Assembly: GCA_033439765.1 (NCBI GenBank)
Contig: JAULSN010000006.1
Span: 3,348,001-3,412,000 of the forward strand
Origin: Lasiosphaeria ovina
Lineage: Eukaryota > Ascomycota > Sordariomycetes > Sordariales > Lasiosphaeriaceae
Length of the DNA stretch: 64,000 nucleotides
Direction of reading: 5' to 3'
The notes under the pieces are model-generated. The model ran no database searches and was not told the origin of the DNA. It saw nothing but the letters and a program-made list of their open reading frames with translations. This document shows, piece after piece, positions 22,433 to 35,100 of the stretch. The position numbers and the translations under genes were made by a program. The first letter of the stretch is position 1. The number at the start of each line of letters is the position of its first letter.

Positions 22433-23215
22433 ATGTGCTGTCACGCCATTATTCAATACCCGCGGTGCAAGAGGACGGCGAAGATTGATACCGACTTCAT
22501 GCACCATCCATCCGTCACTTGCCACTGCATCTCAGAACAAGGCCACGTCCCAGGTCGCCCATGCAAAGAACCGAAATTCCTACACATATGGCGCTACCCC
22601 GTCAGGTGTGACGCGTGCATCAACGACCTGAAGAACGAGCAGACGATGCAGATTGGGCTTCACATCAACAAGCTCGAGTACCAATTCGGATACAATACTG
22701 CACTCTTCCACGAAGTTATCAAGGAAATGTGCAAGTTCTTTGACGAGAAGTACGATAAGAGGCTCGCGTCGTTAATGGCATCTTCATTAAGCGCCAAGAA
22801 CACCTGGGAGCAGGCTTTTGCACAAATAGCGCCGACACAGCCATTACGGAAGGGGGAAGATCTGATACGCAGCCGCGACATGAGAGTCTACATTAACTAC
22901 GACGCTTTCAACGCGCAGATGATCAGGATAGCGGAAGACGCCGAGAGATTTGCTGTGGCCAAGATCAAGCTGTTGCACACTAGCGTCCAACAGGTTCTGC
23001 GGGAGGAGATCGAAGAAATTGAGGGAAGATACAACAAGACAAGCTCCGCAAACGCCAACCCCGACGACAAGAACACCGTAAACAGCAACGCTGATGGCAA
23101 TGGGAATATGCCTGGCACAGTAGAACTCTACCCTAGGGTTGCCGACCGCTATGGCTTTTACGACTACCTTGCCCAGGACGAGGTACTTGTCCAGGTAAAG
23201 GAGGAACCGATTTGA
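22433..23215 (+). CDS. orphan Cys-rich protein, 260 aa
   Basis: Single-exon frame with an ATG at 22433 and a TGA at 23213-23215. I do not recognise a family. The first 65 residues are rich in Cys and His (CCHAIIQYPRCKRTAK, then CHCISEQGHV, CKEP, CDACIND) and could bind zinc. The middle (about residues 75-200) is charged and helical, with likely coiled-coil stretches such as REEIEEIEGRY. The tail is Asn/Asp-rich and ends with an acidic segment. No signal peptide or membrane segment. Similar Cys-headed helical proteins are common among lineage-specific fungal genes. Confidence 0.6.
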   Translation: MCCHAIIQYPRCKRTAKIDTDFMHHPSVTCHCISEQGHVPGRPCKEPKFLHIWRYPVRCDACINDLKNEQTMQIGLHINKLEYQFGYNTALFHEVIKEMCKFFDEKYDKRLASLMASSLSAKNTWEQAFAQIAPTQPLRKGEDLIRSRDMRVYINYDAFNAQMIRIAEDAERFAVAKIKLLHTSVQQVLREEIEEIEGRYNKTSSANANPDDKNTVNSNADGNGNMPGTVELYPRVADRYGFYDYLAQDEVLVQVKEEPI

Positions 23216-24409
23216 AGATTCTGCACAGGGGGTTGGAGCCCTTGAGGTGGCGGGACAGGACTGGCTGAACGTCCTTTGAGTTCCTCGCTACGTTCCATTC
23301 TCGTGTAGTATTTTCTAGCCTTCCTGGCGCCGAATTTCGTCATTTCATAGGAATACCCAAACTTTCATTTCGCTGCTCTGTTTTACGTCATAGCTTTTCC
23401 GTGCCTAATTAGGCTACAAGTTCGTGACAGGGATGGCTGTGCCGACTAGCACTCCTGACTGCTCACCATCATAAACACACCCTGTGTGTGTGCTGGGATA
23501 GCCTACAGCCACACTCTATAGCCAAGACAAGTATTGTTGCCCAGACCCAAAGCAACAGGCATCTATTTTGTCTGCTGGTGCAGCCGTAGCTTACTACACT
23601 CAGCTATTCATGAATTTTGACTTGTCACGCCGGGAGGAGGGGCTGAGTTGAAGCGGTCAAGCTGTATAGCTTCACTGTTAATGACTCCGATGATGCTCGA
23701 AGGAACGTTACTTGGCCGACGTGAGATTTATGGGGTTGGGATTGCGAGCGAATCGAGTTGCTGCTGTTATTTTGGTCCTGTCGGCCGAGAATCATTAAGT
23801 CGGGTAGCGCAGTACGCGGACTTTTGCCCAGCCAAGACATTCTCCGCAATTTTTTGATGGCTGTGGCTGGCGCGTTGCCCGAAGTTTACATTACCCACCT
23901 GGCCGTTGGGCTGCTGGGCATTGGCACGGTAGCAGTCCCCAGAAACTTGACGGAGATCGAGGTCCGAGTTTAAAAGCCCAAAATCCTACCGGGTGTATTC
24001 CCGTCCGTGTACGGACCGGAGTATGCCCCAGCAACATGCCAGCGGATGTCCGTGTCTCGCGCTCTGCTTACCCACCTAGGCAGTGTAGCACTGGCATGTC
24101 AGCACTGTACAGACAATGGCTTTCAACTCTGTTGCAAAACATAAGCAAACACACCGCCAAGGGCTGGGCGAGGGCGGGACCTACCCGTCTCATCCTTGCT
24201 CGGGCATGAATCGCACTGAGGTCCCTTATATCTAGCCTGGCCAGTGAACAGCCTCGCGCGGTTTTGTGGCATTTTGCTCCGAGAGCTGAGCTGGTTGTAT
24301 TACCACACGTCGGAACAATCTTACCTAGCGCGAGCGCACACATACATACAGGCAGGAGATCGCTAGCGTTGAGGCCTGTATACGCCTCCCCCAGGCCTAT
24401 CACGGCGCC
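23216..24409. other. Intergenic, promoter side of the second P450
   Basis: No gene supported. The last part (about 24240-24409) is the upstream region of the P450 starting at 24410. Confidence 0.4.
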
Positions 24410-26306
24410 ATGGACCAACAGCATGGCGAAAAAGCCATCAACACAGCAGCTGGCGCGTCGAAGCGCAACCTACCTTGGCTGGCCGTAGTGGTCGCGGCCT
24501 TGGCAGCGTCGTGGCTGCTCGTGTCGACGGTGCGGTCCTACTGGCGGCTGGCGCACATCCCGGGCCCGTTCCTGGCGCGGCTCACCAACGCGCCGCGGTT
24601 CAGGTGGGTGCTCAGCAACAAGGCACACGAGGCACACGTGGCGCTGCACCGGCGGTACGGGCCCGTGGTGCGCTTCGGGCCCAACATGGTGTCGGTGGGG
24701 GCGCCGGCCGAGGTCGGCACCGTGTACCGCTTCGCCAAGCCGTGGCTCAAGTCGGACTTTTACACGGCGCTCATGATGAAGCCCAACGGCAAGCCTATCC
24801 CCGGCATCTTCGCCGCCCAGGACGAGGACATCCACCGCCGCCTCAAGAAGCCCGTGTCGGGCGCCTACGCCATGACCACGCTCGTGTCATTTGAGCCCTA
24901 CGTCGACACCACCATGCGCGTGCTGTGCGACGAGCTGCGCGCGCGCTTCGTGACGGAGGAAAACGACCCAGACAACAAGCCAGAGTGCGACCTGGGCCAG
25001 TGGCTGCAGATGTTCGCGTTTGACGTCATCGGCGAGCTGACCTTTTCCAAGCGGCTGGGCTTCCTCGAGACGGGCACCGACGTCAACGGTGTGATGGCGA
25101 GCATATGGCACATGTTCCAGGAGACGGCGCTCGTCACGCAGATGCCCTGGCTCGACGCCGTGTGGACCAACAACCCCGTGCGCCGCCACCTGCGCGGGAA
25201 GGGCATCAGTCCCGGCGCAGCCTTCGCAATGGCCCGCGTCCAGGAGCGCCGCGCCCTCATGCAGACTACCGACAAGAACGACTGGGACCGCGACACGCGC
25301 GACTTTCTGTCGCGCTTCCTTGAGATTGAGGCCAAGGACCCGTCGCTGCCCCCATAGTAAGCTCCCCTCCCCCCTTCCTATGTTTTCCATTCCTCCCCGT
25401 GTTACCTTTGCGTGTTTGTGTATGTGTGCCACAACCCAATCGGACCGTCTTCGCTGACACAATCACAACACAACAGCGCGCTGGCGGCATGGGCGTCGTC
25501 CAACATCACAGCCGGGTCCGACACGACGGGCATCTACCTGCGGGCCATGTTCCACTACCTGCTGACGCACCCGGCGACGCTGGCGCGGCTGCGGGCCGAG
25601 GTGGATGCGGCGGCAGCCGCCGGCGACATGCCCGAGTCGCTCGCGCCGTGGCGGCGGGCGCGCGAGCTGCCGTACCTCGATGCCTGCATCAAGGAGGCCG
25701 GCCGCTTGCACCCGCCCTTCGGCCTGCCCTACGAGCGCGTCGTCCCGCCCGAGGGCGCCACCGTCTGCGGCAAGTTCCTACCGGGTGGTACAGTCGTCGG
25801 CATGAGCGCGTTCGTCGTCGGCCGCGACCGTGAGCTGTTTGGCGACGATGCCGACTCGTGGCGCCCCGAGCGCTGGCTCGAGGTCGGCGAAGAGAAGAGG
25901 CGGCGCATGGAGGGCGGACTGATAGCGGTGAGTTCTTTTCGTTCTTCTTAAAATCCACACGCATTTGACCTCCCTATGATCGCCGCGTCGCGAAGGTTGC
26001 AGGTGCCGCAAATGCTGACTTGTGGGTTGGTTGTGCAGTTCGGGGCTGGCCATCGCTCGTGTATGGGCAAGCACATTGCCTACCTTGAGATGTACAAGGT
26101 GGTGCCGACGCTGTTGCTGCATTTTGACGTAAGTTGTCTCCCGTCCACTCTGTTGACACGGCGAAAAGCCCGAGCTGACACGTGCGACAAAACCTCAGTT
26201 TGAGCTGGTTGAGCCGCAGAACTATCGCGTTGAGAACCGGTGGTTTGTGATGCAGCACGGACTTATTGTGCGGTTGAAGAACAGGAAGCCAGTCGCCGGC
26301 CGGTGA
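24410..26306 (+). CDS. cytochrome P450, pisatin-demethylase-like, 531 aa
   Basis: Exons 24410-25356, 25477-25927, 26039-26128, 26199-26306; the introns of 120, 111 and 70 bp all keep frame. It has an N-terminal hydrophobic anchor (about residues 22-40) followed by the proline hinge HIPGPFLARLT. The I-helix reads NITAGSDTTG, ExxR is EAGR in KEAGRLHPPFGLPYERVVPP, and the haem loop FGAGHRSCMGKH has its ligand Cys at about residue 474. The overall style resembles fungal pisatin demethylase-type P450s, some of which detoxify plant phenolics and some of which sit in metabolite clusters. Coding sequence is GC-rich at third positions like the PKS. Whether it belongs to the same pathway is inference. 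Confidence 0.92.
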
Positions 26307-27513
26307 GATAGCAGCCGTAGACCCAGTCGTACTTGAAGACGTTATATTTGTCAGCCAGAGTGCTTGTTTCTTGAGAACTGGACAAAGAAGGAAGCCGCGT
26401 GCGACTGCCCACACGGTCGCCAGACGTGGTGGAGTGTCAAATTAATTAGGCGGAATGACATCTCGACTCCTGAATTACCGAATTTAAAAAGACCATGACC
26501 ACAATTAGGCAAACAAGGTAGCCAGGGCCACGGTGATGGCCAGTTACCAAAAGTCGTCGCAGCGCCTGTCCTAGCTCTCTCTATTCTGGCTGTGCTCCAG
26601 GTCCAGGGCGACCTGATCCTTCCACAACAATGTAGAGCAAGACGTTAGGGTTGGGGTTCTGGGCCAGCAACACCAATGCCCACGTAGGATAGAGCATAAT
26701 TATTTGCCAAGTTCAAAGGTACGTCCGACGCACACCATATGTTTTAGCATTGGTATGTGAACATCATAATTAATCCTTACCAGCCCGGAGCAAACCATCA
26801 TCCTACGGCTAATTAGCCATCGACAACGGAGGATGGCGAAGTCGATCAGTCCTGGTAATTCCGCCCCGGAATTTAACAAACTACCACACTCATACTTCCC
26901 TTGCCAAATTATGCCGACATCCTGCGCTGCGTGTGCAGTCAGCAGGGGCACACATGGTCGTGGCCGCCCCCCAAGTTCCCCAATTGCCGGCACTTCCGCC
27001 CGCCAGCAGCATCTCGCCAGCCACTCACATCTCCAAGGCGTCATGTGAATTCTCCGAAACGGAGCCGAACCACTCGGCACCTTTACTCCTTCTTAGTCAG
27101 ACAGGGCTAGGAACGTCCCGTCCCTTTGATCTACGGCGTTGGTGGGATGAGTTGCCATGCCCCCACTATTTCGGAGTTCCGACACTGACACTCTGAAGGC
27201 GCCGCATCCTGGGCCTTATTTCTACTTGGAGAATGAAACACAGCTGGGAGGGGGATCAATTAAAGTTTTCATGCATTTCGGTTATGCGAACCGAGGATCG
27301 CCAGTCTAGGCTAAAACTGGCTTGGTTTCCAGCCTCATCCCAGAGCACTGCTGGCTCCGCTCTCAACCACATGTCCATGTCCATGCCTTATCCGTAATTA
27401 CTCTCAGACTAGAAGTCGGCAGTGGGTTAAGAGACGAAGCATCCAGAATGACCCGCTGCATTTCCAGTGAGAAAAACGCCCAAAAAAACAGCCAAAGTCT
27501 ACCAACTGCCGCC
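26307..27513. other. Intergenic between convergent genes
   Basis: Lies between the 3' ends of the second P450 and the epimerase-like gene. It is AT-richer than its flanks, with repeated AATTAGG words. No gene or RNA recognised. Confidence 0.4.
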
Positions 27514-28476
27514 TCACTGCTGCGAAGCCTTCCAGGCCGCGACCGTGGTGCCAATGTTGGCGATAAAGTCGCGGTGGCTGGCCTCCCAGCCGAGCACGGT
27601 GCGGGCGCGCGACGTGTCGGCGTTGCTGACGAGGCTGAGGGCCTCGAAGAAGGGATTGCCACCGGCGCCATCGTAGACAATCTTGGACTTGACGCCGAGC
27701 GCCTCGGCGGCGCCCTCGATAATGTGCGGGACGGGGAGCGTCTCGCCGCTGATACCGAAGACGGGCCACGCGCCGAGGCGGCCGTCAATACGGTCGGCCG
27801 CGCGCACGTACGCGTCGGCCAGGTCGTCGACGTGCACGAGACCCATGCGCGCCTCTGGCTCGACCGAGAGGTGCACCTCCTGAGTGCTGCTGCTCGCCGC
27901 CGCTGCCAGGAGCGGGCCCCACCAGACGCCAAAGACCCACGACGCGCGCCCGTAAATGGTCGACGGGCGCAGGACGGCCACGTCGAGCACGTCGCGCGCC
28001 GCGAGCACGGCCTGCTCATGGGCAGGGCGCCAACCGACAGCCGTGGCGGGCGTGCCGGGGGAGAGAGAGGTGCCCGGGACGGTCAGGTCGCTGACGCGGT
28101 ACTTGGGAGAGCCATAGACCCAGGTGCCCGACGTGTAGATGAAGCCGAGCTTGGGGCCAACGGACTTGTCCTTGGCGAGGGTCTCGGCGCGCTTGCGGGC
28201 GGCCTGGACAATGGTGTTGAGAATGCTGCCGGCGTTCTCGTAGGCCTGGGTGAGGTCGATGACCAGGTCAATGTGGTTGTCATGAATAGCGGCCGCCAAG
28301 AAAGCCGAGTCCGAAGCGTCGCCGATGACGGGTGTGATCTCATTGGTGCTGAGGGTCTTGGCCTTCTCGGCGCTGCGCGAGGTGCCGTAGACGGTGTAGT
28401 TGCCCGAGCGCAGGAGGGCTTGGCCGACCGCGAGGCCAGCATAGCCGCTCGCGCCGAGGATAAGGGCAGCAGGCAT
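27514..28476 (-). CDS. NAD(P)-binding epimerase/dehydratase-like protein, 320 aa
   Basis: Intronless frame on the minus strand. The Rossmann loop GASGYAGLAVG lies at about residues 8-18, an acidic VIGDASD segment follows, then IYTSGTWVYG and the VLRPSTIYG block of the extended SDR / NAD-dependent epimerase family. After it comes VHVDDLADAYVRA, where such enzymes usually have HVDDLA. The first ATG, at 28476, directly precedes the Rossmann fold; the slightly longer frame starts with TTG. The usual YxxxK is not obvious near the TSGTWVYG block, so it may be an isoflavone-reductase or NmrA-like member with altered catalysis. It could act on a cluster intermediate or in general redox metabolism. 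Confidence 0.85.
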   Translation of the reverse strand: MPAALILGASGYAGLAVGQALLRSGNYTVYGTSRSAEKAKTLSTNEITPVIGDASDSAFLAAAIHDNHIDLVIDLTQAYENAGSILNTIVQAARKRAETLAKDKSVGPKLGFIYTSGTWVYGSPKYRVSDLTVPGTSLSPGTPATAVGWRPAHEQAVLAARDVLDVAVLRPSTIYGRASWVFGVWWGPLLAAAASSSTQEVHLSVEPEARMGLVHVDDLADAYVRAADRIDGRLGAWPVFGISGETLPVPHIIEGAAEALGVKSKIVYDGAGGNPFFEALSLVSNADTSRARTVLGWEASHRDFIANIGTTVAAWKASQQ

Positions 28477-30218
28477 GGTGGGCAATTAGGGACGTGGATG
28501 TTATCAATGCTAATTATGTGAGTCAGGCTTGGCTGGCTCTGAGGTGCAAAAACTCTCGCTTGTCCGTGTTCTTGATTGAGCGAAGCAACTGCGGTGGTGA
28601 TGGTGGCTGCGTGAGATTAGGTACGTGGCTTCCTTCAAGTTATGTGTGGAGGATTAAGGTGCGGAACAAAGACAGGTGCACTCGGGTGCTGTTTGCATCC
28701 TGAGGCATGACACCATCGCGGCGCGATAACCGCCCTTACCCAAACTCGGATCCGAGAATCGACCAGATTCGTACCACCCCAGCTTTGGTGAATTTGTAAT
28801 CCGCGACGGGCGCGAAAGCGCGATGGCGCGGGCAGTTGCGGGTGTGTGCATGTGGCTGCTCCTGCCGGCCGGCAGCCGACCGATGATTGTCAGATGCACC
28901 ACTGCCCGTATTGCATATTACGTGCCTTGGAAGGCACACAGGTGCAGCAGACGTGGGAGCAAAGGGCGGGCCAGAGAGTCATCGGAGACTTTTGCTGGCT
29001 CTCCACGGGCCGGAGTACAGGTTACGTGATCAGAGCGGGGCGGTGAGGGGGTGTTGACAGTTGCACAGTCACCAATCCACAGTGCAGTGTCTGCCCCCTG
29101 TTGCAATCTTTGACCCCCAAACAGGGAAGGCAGCGTCCCCATTGGTGCCATGTCCTGTTCAGCCGCAAGAGGTGTGCTTCCCCCGACCAAAACGCAATAT
29201 CTACGGTACAACTTGTAATATCTCCGGTAGGGATAACGATGCAGTTGGGCATTTTGCTGCCCGACATCGAGCAGTACAAGTCTCTCGCTCCTTCCGTGCG
29301 AACCTAATGTGCACCCCCAGTTGGCGCACCCTCCTTGTACTGGATTGTGGAGGGAGTGTGGAGAAAGCTTGACGCCATTGCGACTCTGTAGCCCGCAACG
29401 CAGTGCCAAGCCATCTGCCAGTGCCAAGCGATGCCCCATCTGCATTTCTCGCACTAGGTACCACCCTTACTGCCCGTGACATTTTTGGATGGTGAGACAA
29501 ACACATGTACCGAGCATGGCGACCGTTTCGATCGGAACAGACTTCGGAAATACGAGTGCTTATGAATAGGCAATTAATCATCGGGGACGATCATATTCTA
29601 TTTCGGGCCGCCGCGCAAACTCGGCGCTTTGGCAGCCAACATTCTCAGTTGGACCTTGGAAGTTGGGGCCCTTGGCGCGCCGCGTGCGCGCTACGCTTGG
29701 GGTAGAGAGGGAGGGGGCAGCCGCGCGGCGCGAGGAGTGTCGCGGCAGCGACGACTCGGAATCGCCAGCGATCTAACGGCCCGCCAGCCAAGGAACCAAC
29801 TCAATCAACCAACCGCTCATGTGTTGTTTCATTGCTCGGCTGTCACTGTAGATCTCTCCATGCCGTGGTCGCAATCTATAGAATTTCCTGTTGTGCCGAC
29901 GTAGTGCTAGGTAGTTTCAGCCAGGATTCAGACATAAGGGACGCAAATATCTGGAGTCTGGCGTGTTAGACGGCAATAGATTTTCTTTATCACGACGTTA
30001 ATTTGCATTCAGTTAACCCACTACGCCTTCCCCTTACCTCCAGTCCCGTGTCTGGCCCTGTAAAGTGCAACTGGCTCAAAATTCTATGGCTCCGTCATCT
30101 TATATCGGTTCCAACCTCTCAACTCCGTCCTCTATGCAAAAGTTCTCCCATGCAATGCTTGCAGACAATTTAAACAACACCCCCGTTGTATGTACAACAC
30201 ACGGACAATCAGGCCCCA
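28477..30218. other. Intergenic, no supportable gene
   Basis: Contains the promoter of the epimerase-like gene and the 3' flank of the Myb gene. Short open frames here lack family motifs. No structural RNA recognised. Confidence 0.4.
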
Positions 30219-32148
30219 TCATCCGCGCCGAAATTCGACCCTCGCCTGGGACTCCATAAGCACCTTCATCACCTCGACGAGCGTTTCGGGCTTGGCCTCG
30301 TCCACGACAATGGTCATGCGGGACCTCGGACTATTCGCCCCGCTTCCGGCACCAGCCGAGACCGACGATGACGACTGCTGATGGTGCGACGCGTGCATCT
30401 CGGTATTGACAGGAGGGCGGGAAGTGCGAGACCCGAGTCCGAATCCCCCCGCGGCAACAGAGGCGGGAGACGGAGTTGGAGTCCCCGTCCTTGCATGCGC
30501 GCTTATGCTCCCGTGCCGCGCGGGTTGTTGCTGGGTTCTGGCGCTTCCCGCAGCGCCGTTGCTGATATTACTGTCGCTCCTGCTGCGATTCATGTCGGGG
30601 ATGAGGAGCGGGTCCAACGGCCATCCCAATCCGCTGTCGCTATCGTGCGATCCGACAGGATACCCGTCCTTGCCGAGCTTATCATCGTCGCCCGCAGACA
30701 CGACGCTCGAGAACCCGCCCGCTGACGGTGGCGAGCACACGTCCTGGTACTCGGCGCTACCCATGCTGCCAGGTATTGGCGTCGTGCAGTGCTCGCCGTA
30801 TTTCATCCCAAACTGGCCGTCATACACCCCGCCCACCGCGTCCATGGGCGACGCCAGAAAGTATCCGTTATTCTCGGGATCGTCCCAGAAACTCGGCGCA
30901 AACATGTCAATGTCCATGGCGCCGTCCCCTCGGCCCCCACTCGCGCTGTCACCCCACGCCGCTGCCGTAAGTTCTGCGGTGTCTTGGGTAGCCGGTGACT
31001 GCATCAGCGACGAGACGGGGGCTGGCGAGGGGTGAGATATCCTGGGAGAGGATGACGACGAGCTTCTTGTTGCGGCCGGCGTGTGACCAGGCGAGGACGA
31101 CGAACTGCCGACCGGCCGCTCAGTTCCTAGTGGACAACACGGTGGGACATCTTCTGTCAGTCTTACCCCGCGCCGCATTAATATGGTGTATCTGGTGAGC
31201 TGCGGTTAGCTTCGCATTGCGCGCCTGTTTTCCTTTCACGTATCATGCGCACTCACTGGTTTTTGACGTTGTTTGCTGACCGCGCCGGAAAGTGTTTCTC
31301 TTGGACATCCTTCCAGCTGCTGCCATGTGTTGCTAACGCCCTGAGAAGTTTTTGGTTCTTCAACGAGGAAAAGGTCAATAAACCGAAAGCTCTCGAGCAG
31401 AATTTGTCGACCGGGGCTCGAGACGTACGTACTTCGTGTTCCCGCCACGGTTGGCGGTCGAGCTCTGGATTTAGCGAATGGTGCCACCTTTTTGAGCATT
31501 CTGCGGGGGACCAAAGGTCAGCTGTCATTGGGCCAAAGGGGTTCTCACTGCGTTGGGGGCCGCAAATTGAATGAATACATGGAGAAAGAAATGCAAAGGA
31601 GGCCAAGTTGTCGAAACGAAGACACTCACGGTCGGCACTCCGAGTTGCCATGGATTGCGACACGGCCACCCACGACAGGCCGTGTTCTTCGACAAGCTTC
31701 CTGAGCTTGTCGTCTTCCTCCCTCGACCAGGGGCCCTGCCATGGCGACCGACGAGTTAGCGCATGTCGGCGCAGACTGGGGGGATGGGATGAATGCGGAG
31801 CGCACCTTCTTGAGGGTCCCTGCCATCTCGTTAAGATATCTCTTCCGGCAGTCTTTATTGCTGCGCCTGGACAATTTCTTGGCAACCTCGCTCCAGTTGA
31901 TAGTGTTGCCCTTGCCGGTAGGATCTGGCCGAAACGGGAAGTGAGCAAGGCTACTGGTCAAGTGTGTAAAGCCACAAGTTACAAAAGGAGATATAAAAGC
32001 GGTGATGGGGGTTGGGGGTGGAGGGGCGGGTAGACAGGGGAGAGCGGCGAGGAACTTAGGAAGGATATTGCCTACTGATTAATTGTTTTTGAAACTCTTC
32101 TTGAAGGAGCTTGTCTTCCTGGGGTGTCCATCGCCGTTTGTTTGTCAT
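30219..32148 (-). CDS. Myb/SANT-repeat transcription factor, 479 aa, six exons
   Basis: Nuclear DNA-binding regulator. Exons on the minus strand: 32148-32076, 31924-31806, 31735-31630, 31500-31433, 31357-31257, 31191-30219, with introns of 65-151 bp. Three Myb-type repeats are spread over the first five exons. The first begins RRWTPQEDKLLQEEF and runs to NKDCRKRYLN, the second begins GPWSREEDDKLRKLV with SADQCSKRWHHSLNP, and the third begins QPWREHENQKLL with FPARSANNVKNQ. Exon six is a long Ser/Pro/Gly-rich region without predicted fold. It ends in a short conserved-looking block (MTIVVDEAKPETLVEVMKVL, then EFRRG). No Zn2Cys6 regulator is present in the window, so this is the only candidate pathway regulator seen, though position alone is weak evidence. 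Confidence 0.88.
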
Positions 32149-35100
32149 GTTCTTACCCGTGTGTGAGAGGCACTGGATGTGGGGGCGACGTCTGCATGGC
32201 GAGCGAGGGCGGGGGCACAATTGGAGCAGATCCGGAAAAACACCAGAGACAATCGGTGCTAGACTTAGCAGTTCCACGAGACGGGACAGGCGGTCTGGTT
32301 GATGTTATCTGGGCCCGGGCAGCACGACTTGGCCCTGAGCCGAGGCTTCGTGGCAGTGAGAAAAAAATCAGGGTATGGCGACGATCATTACTCTGCATTG
32401 AACAATTAAAGATGCAGTAAGAACCGCTCACTTGCAGCAGCACCCTGAGCGGTCAATAGGTATGTGGCATGAGGTGGACCGAAAACGGGTTGTCGGAGGC
32501 ACGTCCAATTAACACGCGACCAGAGAGGACGGGGTGCGGGGTCTCGTCCTTCTTCAGCCCTGGGGCGGCCGGTACCTTATTATTTGTCCGATGGGAAGGC
32601 CGAAAAAGCAAGCTTCTGACGGGGTGGCACGCTCAAGCCTTCATGCAGAGCGGTTACAGCAGTGGATCGACGTTTGGCGCGGGCTGGCAAGATAAGGTTC
32701 GCACCATGATTCGGGCTTACCTCTACTTACTTACAATGGATACATTGCCAGGGCAGGCAGTCTCGATTGCTGGCTAGGTCAAACTTACCAGGTACGGAGC
32801 AGTTAACTTATCTCCGCTCTATGTTGTGCTTTTAAACGGCCCCCCCGCCGCTAGTGCAGCGAGCTAAGATAAAGCTTGACCACCAGCGGACGGGAGGTCT
32901 GCCTGCGTGAAGTGGGTGGCTCTCGCTCGACCAGGAACGAGGAGCCGCCACTTCACCCCCACACTAGGTATGTACATGTACCTACCAGGTGGGCACCGTG
33001 CCACATTTCCTTGTGATTATTCGCTGCCTGCTCTTGGTATCTGTGTCGGAGTATCTCTTAGGTGGTGTGCATGCATACCATAACTCCTAAAAGCTTCTCT
33101 GTACGACCCTGCTCCACAGGATTTACGACCAGCTTCTCTCGGCGCTGGCATTGCGATACGCCCTGTGCACACGTAGCCATGTACATACATACCTGCACTG
33201 ACCATGGCTCAACCTGGCATCGTCTGGCGACTATGTGTTCGTACCCAGAGCCCGTCTTCCTGTTATACGATTACGCCAAAACGGCGGCGAAAACGGGCTC
33301 ATCTTTGCACCCCCAGGCTTGCCGATCCCGATCCCTCGCCCCTAACCGACCACCAACTAGTCAACGATTATTTGCCCGGTCTGTACTACAGCGACCACAC
33401 GGTCATGCCAAGAGCCAACGGCGCAGCGTGCTGCGGCGACCCTGTCTCGTCCTCACTGCTCAGTCCCAAAACACCCAAAGACTTCTCATCCAAAGCAGAA
33501 GGTGATGCTGCAACCACGTGACTGTGGTGATTTTTGCCAAAAGGGGCGACGGGCGGGCGGAACACCGCCGAATTGGGTCTGGGTTGCGATTACTTCTGTC
33601 TTAGAGGACTGAGTGTCAGCTGCAGAGGTGGAACGCGATTCTTACGAAGACATGTCTCAGTTTCACATTTGGCAATTAAAATCCGAGTGGAAACGGTGTA
33701 AAATACTACCAGTAAGCGGGCATCGAGGAGGCGTTGCTAGCCGAGCGACAGTGAGCTTATCAGGATGCAAGAGTCTGACAGGATCTGAGATATTGGCCAT
33801 TACACACGATCTGTACCTGAGAAAACAAAGGGACATGCAGTAAGGACACTAAGTCTCACTACCCTAATTACCTTCTGTGCCTTGGGTGAGATAATTACGC
33901 GGAAGTAGCTGACGTGTAAACGACATGTGCGTCTAGGTAATTAATTCCCAACGGGCTGCATCGACTTTACAAAATTACAAAACGTTGTGTATTACCGAGC
34001 CCTCCCAGACTCGGCGAACCAGCAAGCCCGGCGGCTGGTGCCCTGACGAGTGTACCAAGTTCTAGTCATTTGTATTACCTACCTAAACAAGACAAGACGG
34101 CCGTGCTTATTCTGCACATCTCAGATTCTCTGCTGCCGGTCGGATCCTCGAACCCCCGAATCTTCCATGCACGTCTTCCTATCTAATTACGAGCAGAATA
34201 GAAGAACGGAAAAGCAGACTGTGGTTCCGTATAAAGATTTCTGCAAGATACGTAAATGCTCGCTAACGAAGGGGGCATGAACCTTAGTCAGGGTTTGGGG
34301 GCCTAATCAACGCACAGCAGCTGCTGCAGTTTGGCAGAACGCTGCATAGAGCCTGCAACCCCACCCGACTTGTCCCTTTGGTCGCTCCAATCGGAAGCCG
34401 CCGAGTGGCCCCTGTTGTTATCATTCCCGGTTGCGGCGGACTGGCGGCCTTGGCGGACCGCGGGCAGTATAATTTCTCGGTTGTCTATTGCGGGCCTGCG
34501 TGTCTCCTCGTACGTCACACCCCCGAAAACACACATAATACAGCGTCCCATTAGGAGCGCGCTGCCCAAACGAGCCGTTCCCGTCCCAGCCTCGACTCGG
34601 ATTTCCATTTCACTTTCCCTACTCGCACACACTTCACTTTCATCCTAGGTATCTTATCCCCATCCAGATCCCCCCCGGCGAATCCTTTCCTGGTGGTGCC
34701 CCCCACATCAATGATCCATGCCTACATATTAGGTACGAGTCTAGAAAGCTCCAAGCCTGGTTCTGGAATAATCCGGAGACATTTCCGCATTTCTGCCTGC
34801 GCCTCCATGGCGCAGATGACGGAGTGGCTTACATGGCAACCGTTATTTCCCCCCTCCCCTGAATCTCGGGCGTCCCCGGCTCCCCAGGACCCTTGCTCGC
34901 CCACCCACGCCCCCAAGGCGCCGCCCAGCCAATATTACGGCTTGACCAGCACGGCGTCGGCCGCCCCTTGCGAGCGAGACGGATCTCGGTGGCTTGAAAT
35001 AGCGCAGGGACCGGCGTCTTGACTCTAGGCTAGGATAGGGGGGAGTGGTGCGGCTGTAGGGCTGTGAGGCTGGAGCCTGGGACCTGCGTAAACGACGCCC

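Noticed and set aside
27322..28521. 399-codon plus-strand frame opposite the epimerase-like gene
   Set aside because: Arg/Ala/Gly-rich antisense shadow; the minus strand has a clear Rossmann protein.
31124..31163. Possible 40-nt intron (GTAAGA..CACTAG) in the last Myb exon
   Set aside because: Removing 40 nt would shift out of the long open frame that continues for over 300 codons.
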